In this document: piece by piece, positions 26,043 through 34,792 of the stretch
How positions within the stretch are numbered: the stretch's first letter is position 1
How the letters are laid out: each line of letters begins with the position of its first letter
NCBI GenBank assembly: GCA_013375375.1
Contig: JABXJX010000005.1
Span: 1-51,730, forward strand
Reading direction: 5' to 3'
DNA: 51,730 nt
Source of the DNA: Desulfobacterales bacterium
GTDB taxonomy: Bacteria; Desulfobacterota; Desulfobacteria; Desulfobacterales; C00003060
The notes under the pieces: model-generated
What the model saw: the letters and a program-made list of their open reading frames with translations, nothing else
What the model was told of the DNA's origin: nothing
Database searches by the model: none
Position numbers and translations under genes: made by a program

Positions 26043-27066
26043 CACATCTTGATTAGTGTATTAATTGACATCTGTTTACGCAGATGCTATTGAAGAAACA
26101 TGTCAAGACCATGGAGAATTGAGTTTAAAGGCGCCCTATATCACGTTCTTTCACGGGGAAACGAACAGGGAGATGTATTTTGGGATGATGATGATCGGAA
26201 CTGTTTCATTGGCCTTATGGGTAGAATGTCCGATCGCTTTGATGTGGATATTTTTGCCTATGTATTGATGGACAACCATTACCATATTCTTCTTCGAACA
26301 AACAATCCCAACCTTTCAAAAGCAATGCAGTGGCTTGGGGTCACTTATACAAGACGTTTTAATAACCGCCATGCCCGCAGTGGTCATCTGTTTCAAGGCA
26401 GGTTTAAGAGTCTTATCGTAGAAAATGATGCTTACCTTGTCCGTTTGTCATGCTATATTCATCGCAATCCCTTAAGGGCCGGTATAGTTAAAAGGCTTAT
26501 TGATCATAAGTGGAGCAGTTATCCGGTATACGCCTATAACCGAAAGTATCCCGAATGGTTGAAAACAGATACTGTCTTGTCGCAGTTTGGTACAGATAGT
26601 CCGCAACTATCCTATCGGAAAACGGTGCAGAGATATTCAAAAGAGGAAGCATCTCTGTTCGAAGAGCTGCGCTATGGTCTATTCTTTGGGACAGCCGGAT
26701 TTGCCGATAGACTGAAATCCAGATTTTTAAAAGAAGCCCACCCGGAACTACCTCAACAGATAATGCTGCTTAAGAAGCATAAGCCTGAAAAACTACTGCG
26801 AGACTTATCCGATGCCTTGGGATGCGATCTTGAATCATTCAGAGAATCTTTAAGGATACCGGAAAAAGATAAGGCGGCCCGGGATCTGATGATATATTTT
26901 TTGTGGCAAACAGGACGTTTTACAAACCGGAAGATATCAGAAGTGTTCGGCCTGTCGTACTCATCCGTTAGTAAACGAGTTGGTATTTTCAGAGAAAAAC
27001 TTCGCGTCGATAAAACCTTTAAAAAGAAATATGACGGGATAAGTGCGCTAATCAAGATGTGACACC
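26038..27066 (+). mobile_element. Y1 (REP-type) transposase element 2
   Basis: This 1029-bp unit is bounded by the perfect 19-bp inverted repeat GGTGTCACATCTTGATTAG (26038-26056) and its complement (27048-27066). The repeat resembles that of element 1 (both contain an AATCAAGnTnTGACnCC core in the right end). The transposase stop codon is again inside the right repeat, and the element again abuts a truncated gene on its right. Confidence 0.88.
26100..27062 (+). CDS. REP-associated Y1 tyrosine transposase, second copy
   Basis: The 320-residue protein is similar to the product of 23775-24740 along its whole length: GALYHVLSRGNEQGDVF, DNHYHILLRT (HUH), GHLFQGRFKSLIVENDAYL and the C-terminal TGRFTNRKISEVFGLSYSSV. 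The divergence is well beyond a recent duplication, so the two elements probably arrived separately or are old copies. All expected motifs are intact. Confidence 0.93.
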   Translation: MSRPWRIEFKGALYHVLSRGNEQGDVFWDDDDRNCFIGLMGRMSDRFDVDIFAYVLMDNHYHILLRTNNPNLSKAMQWLGVTYTRRFNNRHARSGHLFQGRFKSLIVENDAYLVRLSCYIHRNPLRAGIVKRLIDHKWSSYPVYAYNRKYPEWLKTDTVLSQFGTDSPQLSYRKTVQRYSKEEASLFEELRYGLFFGTAGFADRLKSRFLKEAHPELPQQIMLLKKHKPEKLLRDLSDALGCDLESFRESLRIPEKDKAARDLMIYFLWQTGRFTNRKISEVFGLSYSSVSKRVGIFREKLRVDKTFKKKYDGISALIKM

Positions 27067-27067
27067 T

Positions 27068-27178
27068 ATGCTCTCTTGTGGCAGTGTCCAAGGTGACCGT
27101 GAATGGTATACGATTTTTCAATCCGGTAATCAGAGTGCTATTAACGCTGAAATCGACCGAATGTTTGAACTCGACTAA
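27068..27178 (+). pseudogene. 3' fragment of a cassette gene
   Basis: An open frame of 36 residues (MLSCGSVQGDREWYTIF, later SAINAEIDRMFELD) begins directly at the right end of transposase element 2 and stops at TAA 27176-27178, 25 nt before attC site 3. It looks like the 3' end of a cassette gene cut by the element. The family is unknown and no matching 5' part was recognised left of the element. Confidence 0.45.
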
Positions 27179-27203
27179 AATGCAGATAAGTCTTAAATGA
27201 AAA

Positions 27204-27275
27204 CTCTAACAAAGGCATTGAGGTGGATTTTAAAAAGCTGGCGCTTTTCAAAACCACTCACGCCTGTCGTTAGCA
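27204..27275 (+). repeat. attC-like site 3
   Basis: This 72-bp site runs from CTCTAAC (27204-27210) to the core GTTAGCA (27269-27275). The arms GGCATTGAGGTGG and CCACTCACGCC pair with two unpaired bases on one strand. Confidence 0.75.
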
Positions 27276-27297
27276 TAAAAATAAAAGGATAAACAAA

Positions 27298-28059
27298 ATG
27301 AAAGAATGGTACGAAGAATTATTTGAAAATTATGCTGAGACCTATGATTCTGAAGAATTTACCAAGGGAACAATCGGAGAATGCGATTTCATTGAAAAAG
27401 AAATCAATTATGACAAAACAGTGAAAATACTTGATGTCGGATGCGGAACTGGCAGGCATGCAATTGAGTTATCAAATAGGGGATATATTGTTACTGGTAT
27501 TGATTTATCAGAAACCCAACTTGCAAGAGCCAGGCAAAAAGCAGAAAGTCACAATCTAAAGATTGATTTTCAGAAACAAGACGCAAGAAATCTGCCTTTT
27601 ATCGATGAATTTGATGTTGCAATAATGCTTTGTGAAGGTGGTTTTCCATTGATGGAAACAGATGAAATGAATTATGAGATACTGAAATGTGTGACAAAAT
27701 CGCTAAGAGATCATGGGAAAATTATATTCACAACCCTAAATGGCCTCTTCCCTATATTCCATTCTGTAAAAGATTTCTTTGCTGCAGAAAAAAGAGACGG
27801 TGGTGCTACATATAAAGATAATACTTTTAATCTGATGACATTCCGTGATCACAACATCACAGAATTTGTTGATGATTTTGGAAATAAAAAATCTCTTAAT
27901 TGTGATGAAAGATACTATATTCCATCAGAAATCACATGGCTATTAAAATCATTAGATTTTAATAGTATAGAAATATTTGGAGCAAAGCTAGGTGCTTTCA
28001 GCCGAAACGATACATTAACAACCGAAGACTTTGAAATGTTAGTAATAGCAGAAAAATGA
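27298..28059 (+). CDS. SAM-dependent methyltransferase, cassette-borne
   Basis: The 253-residue class I methyltransferase has motif I ILDVGCGTGRHAIELS, the acidic end of strand 2 in VTGIDLSETQLARARQKAE and motif IV FDVAIMLCEGGFPLM. The substrate is unknown. It lies between attC sites 3 and 4 with 22 nt before its start. AAAGGA lies upstream of the ATG. Its base composition is much richer in A and T than the core genes of the window, which fits acquisition as a cassette. Confidence 0.85.
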   Translation: MKEWYEELFENYAETYDSEEFTKGTIGECDFIEKEINYDKTVKILDVGCGTGRHAIELSNRGYIVTGIDLSETQLARARQKAESHNLKIDFQKQDARNLPFIDEFDVAIMLCEGGFPLMETDEMNYEILKCVTKSLRDHGKIIFTTLNGLFPIFHSVKDFFAAEKRDGGATYKDNTFNLMTFRDHNITEFVDDFGNKKSLNCDERYYIPSEITWLLKSLDFNSIEIFGAKLGAFSRNDTLTTEDFEMLVIAEK

Positions 28060-28064
28060 CAAAA

Positions 28065-28138
28065 TGCTAACAACGCACTACAGCGGACGTAAATCGCGGC
28101 TCCGCCGCGCTTCCCGCCGCTGAGTTTGAATGTTGATT
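28065..28138 (+). repeat. attC-like site 4
   Basis: This 74-bp site runs from the inverse core TGCTAAC (28065-28071) to GTTGATT (28132-28138), a degraded core. The arms CAGCGGAC and GCCGCTG pair with one extra base, and an inner hairpin CGCGGC/GCCGCG is present. It ends the cassette run before vapBC. Confidence 0.7.
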
Positions 28139-28144
28139 TTTCTA

Positions 28145-28180
28145 TTGACAATTATGCCTATATGATGCATATATATGCAT
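28145..28180 (+). promoter_or_regulatory. vapBC promoter with palindromic operator
   Basis: TTGACA (28145-28150) is followed by the perfect palindrome ATGCATATATATGCAT (28165-28180), which covers the likely -10 region and ends at the vapB ATG. A VapBC complex bound here would block transcription. No ribosome binding site is visible, so a leaderless transcript is possible. Confidence 0.65.
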
Positions 28181-28378
28181 ATGAGAACGACATTGAACAT
28201 AGACGACGACATCCTCAAAAAAGCGTCACAATTGACGGGAATTAAAGAAAAAACCGCATTGGTGAGGCAGGGCTTGGAAGCTTTGATTGCCCGAGAGAGC
28301 AGCAAGCGCCTGGCGAAACTGGGTGGGACTGAGAACGATCTGATGCCGATACCACGACGTAGATCGGCAAAATCTTAG
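28181..28378 (+). CDS. vapB: VapB-type antitoxin
   Basis: The 65-residue ribbon-helix-helix antitoxin has the N-terminal DNA-binding MRTTLNIDDDILKKAS, then TGIKEKTALVRQGLEALIAR and a C-terminal toxin-binding tail (LGGTENDLMPIPRRR). The ATG at 28181 is chosen because the family starts with MRTTL. An in-frame ATG at 28175 lies within the operator palindrome. The stop overlaps the vapC GTG by one base, showing translational coupling. Confidence 0.88.
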   Translation: MRTTLNIDDDILKKASQLTGIKEKTALVRQGLEALIARESSKRLAKLGGTENDLMPIPRRRSAKS

Positions 28379-28740
28379 TGATGGTTCTGGTGGACACCTC
28401 CATATGGGTCAATCATCTGTGCAAGGGTGATCGTCATCTTGAGAGCCTTCTGCTGGCTGGTGAAGTGGCCTGCCACCCATTCATCATTGGTGAGTTGGCT
28501 TGCGGAAACATCAGAAACCGGTCTGAAATCCTTTCCTTGCTGAAAACCTTACCTTCAACGTCAATTGTTGATATGACCGAATACCTTTTCTTTGTCGAAC
28601 AAAACCATTTGTTTGGTTTGGGGATAGGGTTTGTTGATGTACACCTTCTATCATCCGCTAAATTGTCCGGCATTCCTTTGTGGACAGCAGACAAGAGACT
28701 AAAAGAAGCAGCTCTTCATCTAAAGATTTCTTATAAATAA
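28378..28740 (+). CDS. vapC: VapC-type PIN-domain toxin ribonuclease
   Basis: The 120-residue protein is a PIN nuclease with the four acidic positions in place: LVDTSIWVNH, GELACG, GFVDVHLL and TADKRL. VapC toxins cut tRNA or rRNA when VapB is degraded. The start is GTG 28378 or ATG 28381, directly at the antitoxin stop. The pair follows an attC site, a setting in which toxin-antitoxin genes often stabilise cassette arrays. Confidence 0.9.
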   Translation: MMVLVDTSIWVNHLCKGDRHLESLLLAGEVACHPFIIGELACGNIRNRSEILSLLKTLPSTSIVDMTEYLFFVEQNHLFGLGIGFVDVHLLSSAKLSGIPLWTADKRLKEAALHLKISYK

Positions 28741-28783
28741 TCCAGCAATGATAACCACTGCAGGGAGTTTCAATCATCAATCG

Positions 28784-29899
28784 TCATTGACCAACAACCA
28801 CCCCGCAATGCCGTGCGGCGCTCTCATCCAGCATTTTTGATAAGCCGCCGCGATCTTCGGGCACGAAACCCAGTGCCCTTTCCCACACATCTTTGTCCTC
28901 CATACAAAAATAGAGCATCACATCAGGGGCCAGCTCTTTGATCCAGGCTGCCATCTTCTTGTAGAGTTCAATGCGCAAGGGCTTAAAATATCTCGTCTTG
29001 CCATCCAGGCCCTGTATAAACTCGCCATAGATAATCTTCGATTTTTGAAATCGTTTTTGGATGACCGGTTTTAAAGACGGCATAAAGCGAAACGAGCCGA
29101 GACTGATCCAAACAATGTTTTGGGCTGAAACACTTGTAAAAAGTTCTCTTACCAATCTTTTATAATCCTTTTCCCAGCCCTCATACAAAATCAAGGGATC
29201 AAAATGAAATGCCAGTGGATACCCCCAGGTCTCACACTGAGCGGCAGCCCTTAGGCGTGCCCGCATCCCGGCAGTGCCGCGTTCCTCGCTCCGGATAACG
29301 GCCGGGGTATTGAGAGACCAGGCCATAATGGTCTTTTTATTGTGCTCCAGGCCCCTGAGATTTTCAACTGCCGTTGTCTTTGTTTTCAATTCCAAAACGA
29401 CCCTATCCTGTTGAGCAAAGTAGGGGACCAAGGATCTTGAGAGTTCGGTCCATGGTTCCCATATCAGGCTGTCTGTAAACTCGCCCGTGCCGATCCGATG
29501 AAACAACGGATTCTCTGATCGGACAATGACATCGAGTTCTTCAAAAAGCCTCTCTTGATTGACAAAATATTGCAAGACCGGGGGGTGAAAGTAGGACTGC
29601 AGTATGCAGTAGGCACAGTCCATTGTGCAGTAGGTTCCAATATGAAGTATCTGGTAGCCGCAACAAATATACGATTTAGTACCGGGACATTTTTTCAGGA
29701 AAGATCCCTTGTTGCGGGTAAGGAAGAGCACGCGTTTTCCTGCGGCTATTGGGTCTTGTTTAGTAGCCAGGGCTTCATGGACTTTCACTGCATCAGGCAC
29801 AATAGAGACCGGCACGGCAGGGAGGGATTTTCGGACAGTGCCGACAACATGATAGTCCACTACCGCTTCATCAATGTACAGCCTGGAAATCATGGTCAT
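28784..29899 (-). CDS. spore photoproduct lyase-like radical SAM protein
   Basis: The 371-residue protein has the radical SAM cysteines in GTYCTMDCAYCILQ (C-x3-C-x2-C) within the SPL-family context PGTKSYICCGYQILHIG. Later family motifs are IGTGEFTDSL and LELKTKT. True SPL repairs thymine photoproducts in spores. Homologues in non-spore-formers, as probably here, are of uncertain role, possibly DNA repair. The start codon ATG (29899-29897) overlaps the end of element copy 4, so no ribosome binding site precedes it. A second ATG is two codons later. Confidence 0.85.
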   Translation of the reverse strand: MTMISRLYIDEAVVDYHVVGTVRKSLPAVPVSIVPDAVKVHEALATKQDPIAAGKRVLFLTRNKGSFLKKCPGTKSYICCGYQILHIGTYCTMDCAYCILQSYFHPPVLQYFVNQERLFEELDVIVRSENPLFHRIGTGEFTDSLIWEPWTELSRSLVPYFAQQDRVVLELKTKTTAVENLRGLEHNKKTIMAWSLNTPAVIRSEERGTAGMRARLRAAAQCETWGYPLAFHFDPLILYEGWEKDYKRLVRELFTSVSAQNIVWISLGSFRFMPSLKPVIQKRFQKSKIIYGEFIQGLDGKTRYFKPLRIELYKKMAAWIKELAPDVMLYFCMEDKDVWERALGFVPEDRGGLSKMLDESAARHCGVVVGQ

Positions 29900-30066
29900 T
29901 ACTAATGAGAATGTTTTGTACCAGACATTAGTTTGGGCTCATGATGTCTTTTCTTTCGTTCCGAGTCTCCCGGGCTGGTGTTTACAGCACCCTCCCGCCA
30001 GTCACTCCAGAAAAGACATCATGAGCCCAGCGTATAATGTTGGGTAGTTAATGTACCTTTTAGTAA
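29899..30066 (-). repeat. nested palindromic element, copy 4 (medium form, reversed)
   Basis: This 168-bp copy has intact ends TTACTAA and TTAGTAA and no inner palindrome. It fills the gap between the two minus-strand genes: one end provides the first base of the SPL-like gene's start codon, and the other lies one base beyond the stop of the ParB-like gene. Confidence 0.92.
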
Positions 30067-30067
30067 T

Positions 30068-31057
30068 TTACTTATCATCAAAAGGTTCCAAGAGTCTTCT
30101 TAAGGCAGGGTTTTTGGCCATGTCATCAAGAGTTTTGCGGCATTTATCAAAATCTTTTATATTCTTGAAAGTCATGCGTAGCGTGTAGGAACCTCCTTCA
30201 AAATAAGGAGGTGCGGTCATATTGATATGTTCGTTCAGCTTCAGGGCCTTTAGTTCTTTTGAAAACCTTTCTTCTGCTTTTGTCAGCTCCGGGAACCGGC
30301 GTTGTTTCAGATATGCCCTGACCTTCGAACCCTTTTCATTTTGATTCAACTCGGGTCGATCCATGATTCTCCTGATGTCATTGGATTTAAGTATATCTCC
30401 GGGGCCAAGGTCTTCGCGAATCGCGATCTCTTGAACCAACATAATGATTTCTCTTTGTTTGTTCTGGCTCAGCTTCAACCCATTGAAAAGATCAAAAAAG
30501 GTCAAGGCGTCTTCAGGCGAAAATTCACACAAATCGACTGCCGCCTCAAAGGCAATTGTTTCATCCAGTACGCCTGCCTGGATGGTTTCAGGAAGGCGAC
30601 ACAACTTGCTGAGCTTTCCGAAAACTTTTTTGTTTGAAGGAAATCCGAGTATTGATGCCAAGACTTCAAGACGATCTCCGGCGGGCATGTGCGCGCTTAG
30701 CTTTTCAATCCCTTGCGCCTGCTCAATAACGTTTAAGGGACGGTGAGACCGGTTATCCCATATGGCCATCTTAAGCAGATCAAATTCTGAAAGCTCTCCC
30801 AATAGTACCCGCACATTGATCTTATGCCAACCTAATAATTGGCAGGCCTTGATCCGCTGAAAGCCGCATACAATCTGATATTTGAAATCGTTCTTTTGTC
30901 TTAAAACCGGCGGGCTAACAAGGCCGACAGCCTGTATGGACGCGACAAGGGTGCCGGGGTCGGCGCGCAGACCAATGAGGCAGGTGTCATCTGTTAAGTC
31001 GATTTCGGAAATCGAGATAACTATGTCCTCATACTTCATAATCGCTTGGTCAAACAT
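30068..31057 (-). CDS. ParB/Srx-fold nuclease-domain protein
   Basis: The 329-residue protein has a ParB-like N-terminal domain at about residues 10-110 (SIQAVGLVSPPVLRQ, VCGFQRIKACQLLGW). A helical middle part resembles a KorB/ParB DNA-binding region, and the C-terminal domain is unassigned. It is not beside parA, so chromosome partition is unlikely; a regulatory or CTP-binding role is possible. The internal ATG of residue 7 (MKYEDIV) is an alternative start. Element copy 4 follows the stop directly. Confidence 0.7.
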   Translation of the reverse strand: MFDQAIMKYEDIVISISEIDLTDDTCLIGLRADPGTLVASIQAVGLVSPPVLRQKNDFKYQIVCGFQRIKACQLLGWHKINVRVLLGELSEFDLLKMAIWDNRSHRPLNVIEQAQGIEKLSAHMPAGDRLEVLASILGFPSNKKVFGKLSKLCRLPETIQAGVLDETIAFEAAVDLCEFSPEDALTFFDLFNGLKLSQNKQREIIMLVQEIAIREDLGPGDILKSNDIRRIMDRPELNQNEKGSKVRAYLKQRRFPELTKAEERFSKELKALKLNEHINMTAPPYFEGGSYTLRMTFKNIKDFDKCRKTLDDMAKNPALRRLLEPFDDK

Positions 31058-31155
31058 GTTGGCCCGCTAGTTTTGGAATTCGTTTTTCCAAAGATTTTAA
31101 AGATGATCACGCCTCTTCTCAAGGCGTAAAGCCACAAAACACGAAAGGAACAAAC

Positions 31156-31239
31156 ATGACTGGCGATCTCAATTTGAAAAAAATCAGCAGTGAGTTTAGA
31201 GAGATGGAAAAACAGAAGAAAGAAGAGCCCTCCAACTAA
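31156..31239 (+). CDS. possible small charged protein (27 aa)
   Basis: The frame ATG 31156 to TAA 31239 encodes MTGDLNLKKISSEFREMEKQ followed by KKEEPSN. AAAGGAA lies at a suitable distance upstream. It sits in a 224-nt gap between two minus-strand genes. I do not recognise it, and it could be chance. Confidence 0.3.
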   Translation: MTGDLNLKKISSEFREMEKQKKEEPSN

Positions 31240-31281
31240 TTTTCGTGTTTTCGTGATTAGTCCCGCTTTTATACGACGCCA

Positions 31282-32166
31282 CTATGTACCCGTCAAGCTG
31301 CGCAAGGCCTCTTCATATTTTCTGCGGGTATTTTCAACAACCTCAGGCGGGAGTTCAGGTGCGGGCGGCCTTTGGTCCCAGCCAAGAGAAAGAAGATAAT
31401 CTCGCACATATTGCTTATCAAAGCTTTTCTGGGCACCGCCCGGCCGATAGGTATCTTTCGGCCAAAACCGGGATGAGTCCGGGGTAAGGATCTCATCGAT
31501 CAAGGTGAGTTTGCCGTCGATCGTACCAAACTCAAACTTTGTGTCCGCAATGATGATGCCCCGGGGCTCGGCAAACTCAACCGCCCTTTTGTAGATGTCC
31601 AGGCTGATATCCCTGAGCTGGCCGGCCAGATCCTTGCCCAAGATATCTTCGACCTGTTCAAAGGGAATGTTCTCATCATGGGCCCCGATATCCGCTTTGG
31701 TCGACGGGGTAAACAGGGGTTCCGGAAGCCGGTCGGATTCCAGCAAGCCTTCTGGAAGTTTTATCCCGCAGACCTTTCCGGATTCCATATACGATTTCCA
31801 GCCGGAGCCCGAGATGTATCCACGAACAATACATTCTACTGAAAGGGGCTCTGCCTTGCGAACCAGCATGCTCCTATCCCTTATGATATCGACGTACGGA
31901 TGACATACCTTTGGGAACCGCTCCACATCAGCAGTGATGAGATGATTTGGAATGAGACCCTCCATCATTTCAAACCAGAACCTTGACATCCGGGTCAGAA
32001 TGCGACCCTTTCCCGGGATGGGATTCGGCATCACCACATCAAAGGCGGAGAGGCGATCCGTGGCAACCATTAACAGGACATCTCCGAGATCATATATGTC
32101 CCTCACCTTGCCTTGTCTCAGCAAACTCAAGTCAGGAAAGACTGTATTATATAAAGTATTTTCCAA
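31282..32166 (-). CDS. purC: SAICAR synthetase
   Basis: PurC joins aspartate to CAIR in purine synthesis. The 294-residue protein has [67 protein letters not shown] and [13 protein letters not shown]. The size suits the longer yeast-type form. The start is TTG at 32166-32164, chosen because AAAGGAG lies six bases upstream. It is transcribed alone, divergent from mdh across element copy 5. Confidence 0.96.
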   Translation of the reverse strand: MENTLYNTVFPDLSLLRQGKVRDIYDLGDVLLMVATDRLSAFDVVMPNPIPGKGRILTRMSRFWFEMMEGLIPNHLITADVERFPKVCHPYVDIIRDRSMLVRKAEPLSVECIVRGYISGSGWKSYMESGKVCGIKLPEGLLESDRLPEPLFTPSTKADIGAHDENIPFEQVEDILGKDLAGQLRDISLDIYKRAVEFAEPRGIIIADTKFEFGTIDGKLTLIDEILTPDSSRFWPKDTYRPGGAQKSFDKQYVRDYLLSLGWDQRPPAPELPPEVVENTRRKYEEALRSLTGT

Positions 32167-32347
32167 GGTCGACTCCTTTCCGTGTCTGGTTTATTCTCTG
32201 ATTCTTTACCCTGGCCGCAGATTCACGCAGACTGCTGATTTTCTTGATGAGCATCTTAGGATTAGACATTAGAAAAAGTCAAGTTGCAAAATCCGGTTTC
32301 GCTTATAATTGACAATCTGAATGAATATGCTATTTGAAGGCATATAG

Positions 32348-32607
32348 TTACTAAGGAGTGCGTTAATTACCCGACTCCACAGATAGGGCACAATGATGTC
32401 TTTTTTGAAGTGACTGGCGGTAGGGCGCCGTGTTTTTGTGACTTATCTGTGGGGGAGACCGCAGCTCCCGCTTGCGGGAGAATGCGGAGGGGGCAAGGAA
32501 TGCTCCGCAGATAAGTTACAAAAAACACCAGCTCGGAAGACTCGGAACAAAAGAAAAGACATCATTTGCCCTAACCAATGTCGAGTAGAAAAGGTTCTTA
32601 TTAGTAA
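32348..32607 (+). repeat. nested palindromic element, copy 5 (large form)
   Basis: This 260-bp copy has intact TTACTAA/TTAGTAA ends and an inner palindrome at 32432-32526 that has lost part of one side (GAATGCTCCGCAG instead of GAATGCCCCCTCAG). It lies between purC and mdh. The mdh ribosome binding site begins just outside it. The remaining part of the 457-nt gap (32167-32347) contains a GCAGAC-type repeat at 32208-32227 and nothing else recognised. Confidence 0.92.
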
Positions 32608-32623
32608 GTGAGGAGATAAGACG

Positions 32624-33547
32624 ATGCAAAGAAAAGTAACAGTCATCGGCGCGGGTAATGTGGGTGCGACAGTGGCGCAGCGCCTGGCAGAAAAGCAACT
32701 TGCTGATGTGGTCATGATCGATATCGTAGAGGGTTTGCCACAGGGTAAGGCCTTGGACCTTCAGGAGGCGGCCCCAATAGAAAAGCATGATGCCCGCTTG
32801 ACGGGAACCAACGACTACAAGGCATCAGAGGGGTCTGATGTCATTATCGTAACAGCGGGCATCCCGCGCAAGCCTGGCATGGGGCGAGGCGACCTGCTAA
32901 CAACCAATGCCAAGATCGTGAAGGGTATTATGGAGCAAACAGCACCCTTGTCGCCTGATGCCGTCCTGATTCTTGTGACCAATCCCTTGGATGCAATGTG
33001 CCACGTTGCGCTCCAGACCAGTAAATTCCCCAGGAATCGGGTTGTGGGAATGGCAGGTATCCTGGACGCCGCCCGATTCCGCTCATTTATCGCCACGGAA
33101 CTAAACGTGTCGGTGGAGAATACGCATGCCTTTGTTTTAGGCGGCCATGGCCGCACCATGGTGCCGCTGCCCAGGTATTCCACGGTTGCCGGTATTCCCA
33201 TAACCGAATTGATGCCGCAGGATCGCATTGAGGCGCTTGTAGAGCGCACTCGATGGGGCGGTGTTGAGATCGTGGATTTGTTAAAGAACAACAGTGCCTA
33301 TTACGCACCAGCATCAGCCGCAGTGGAGATGGCTGATTCGATATTAAAAGACAGGAAGAAGATTCTTCCATGCACCGCCTACCTGCAAGGAGAATACAAC
33401 ATCCATGATCTTTTCATAGGCGTTCCGGTGAAGCTGGGAAAGGACGGGGTAGAGGAGATCATCGAGGTCACACTGACGGAAGAGGAGCGCACTGCCTTGA
33501 AAAAATCGGCAGACGCTGTGAGGTCTCTGGTAGAAAGCCTGGATTAA
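32624..33547 (+). CDS. mdh: malate dehydrogenase
   Basis: The enzyme interconverts malate and oxaloacetate with NAD. The 307-residue protein belongs to the LDH-like MDH group. It has the NAD loop [12 protein letters not shown] with Asp in MIDIVEG, the substrate loop [10 protein letters not shown], the DP-type [11 protein letters not shown] and the catalytic His in LGGHG. GAGGAG precedes the ATG just beyond element copy 5. Confidence 0.96.
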   Translation: MQRKVTVIGAGNVGATVAQRLAEKQLADVVMIDIVEGLPQGKALDLQEAAPIEKHDARLTGTNDYKASEGSDVIIVTAGIPRKPGMGRGDLLTTNAKIVKGIMEQTAPLSPDAVLILVTNPLDAMCHVALQTSKFPRNRVVGMAGILDAARFRSFIATELNVSVENTHAFVLGGHGRTMVPLPRYSTVAGIPITELMPQDRIEALVERTRWGGVEIVDLLKNNSAYYAPASAAVEMADSILKDRKKILPCTAYLQGEYNIHDLFIGVPVKLGKDGVEEIIEVTLTEEERTALKKSADAVRSLVESLD

Positions 33548-34710
33548 TACAGAAACATCGGCTTGCCTACAATTGTTCGCGTCTTCGGCATATATTGATC
33601 CGCATCGTACAATTCCCTGACATCCACGCGCTTTTGACCGGCCGTAACCGTGCTTATCGGAACATCAGTATAAGTTCCACCTGATAATGCGACCATACGG
33701 CCTGAGACGCCCTTTTTTGCAAGGTTAACCGTCATATTGGCAAAATTGATAGCCACCATAAGATCAAGGGAATCCGGAGCGCCGCTCCTCATAAGGTAAG
33801 AGAGCTGTTGAAAAATAATCCCCTGGCCGGTCAATTTCTTCAGTATATCTCCTGTTACGATTCCGATTCCACCAAGCTTTCTATGTCCGTATGCGTCCTT
33901 CTCGCCAGACTCGACGATTTTGCCGCCCGTCATTTTAGCCCCTTCAGAGATAGTCAGCACGGCATAGTTGCTCGGATTTGCATTTTTATCTTCCATGATG
34001 AGTTTGGCGAGTTTTTCCGGATCAAAGGGGACCTCGGAGATGATAGCCCGGTCAGCCCCTGCAAGGTATGCGGATATCAGTGAGGTCTCACCGCAATTTC
34101 TTCCAAACAACTCAACCACCGCGATCCGTTCATGAGAACCAGTTGATGTACGCAGGGCGTGAATGAAATTGACCGAACGGGTCACTGCAGTGGAAAAGCC
34201 TATACAGTAGTCGGTTCCGAATACGTCATTGTCCATTGTCTTCGGGATAGCGATTACCGGAAAGCCTTCTTCGGCAAGCCGCTCTCCATAGCTCAAGGTA
34301 TCGTCTCCGCCAATCGGGACCAGTAAATCAATCCCGAGATGTTCGAGATTTTTAAGGATATGAGGTGTTACATCGGTTTTTTCCTTAGTGGGATGGGCGT
34401 TCAAAAAGGCCGGCATCTCGCTCTTTTTTACAGCACTGGGCTTGGTACGTGAGGTGTGTAAGATGGTACCGCCTGACCTGTCAATCGTTCGCACCGTCCC
34501 TTTATCCATAGATACCACATTGACATCGTGAGTGCGTTTACTTCTAATGTTATATTCTACAAGCCCTGCCCACCCTCTCTTTATGCCAAGGACACGCATC
34601 TCCTCGTCTATCGCCCGGTAGACAATAGCCTTGATACACGGATTCAGGCCGGGGACGTCGCCCCCTCCTGTAAGAATGGCTATTGTTTTTATTTTGCTTT
34701 TTTTCGCCAT
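33544..34710 (-). CDS. phosphofructokinase, pyrophosphate-type signature
   Basis: The enzyme phosphorylates fructose-6-phosphate. The 388-residue protein (start at ATG 34710, with GGGGG upstream; an earlier in-frame ATG at 34728 lacks one) has the PFK motifs [22 protein letters not shown] and PKTMDND. The positions equal to E. coli 104 and 124 are Asp and Lys, the pair known from PPi-dependent PFKs, so a reversible PPi enzyme is predicted. The catalytic TMDND and the F6P-binding ELFGRNCGE are present. It overlaps the 3' end of mdh on the other strand by four bases. Confidence 0.9.
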   Translation of the reverse strand: MAKKSKIKTIAILTGGGDVPGLNPCIKAIVYRAIDEEMRVLGIKRGWAGLVEYNIRSKRTHDVNVVSMDKGTVRTIDRSGGTILHTSRTKPSAVKKSEMPAFLNAHPTKEKTDVTPHILKNLEHLGIDLLVPIGGDDTLSYGERLAEEGFPVIAIPKTMDNDVFGTDYCIGFSTAVTRSVNFIHALRTSTGSHERIAVVELFGRNCGETSLISAYLAGADRAIISEVPFDPEKLAKLIMEDKNANPSNYAVLTISEGAKMTGGKIVESGEKDAYGHRKLGGIGIVTGDILKKLTGQGIIFQQLSYLMRSGAPDSLDLMVAINFANMTVNLAKKGVSGRMVALSGGTYTDVPISTVTAGQKRVDVRELYDADQYMPKTRTIVGKPMFLY

Positions 34711-34792
34711 TGTATACCCCCATAGCATTTTGGATTTCAGATTAAGGAATATCGAAATATATTGAGAAAAGGCATGATAGTCAAGAACCTTA

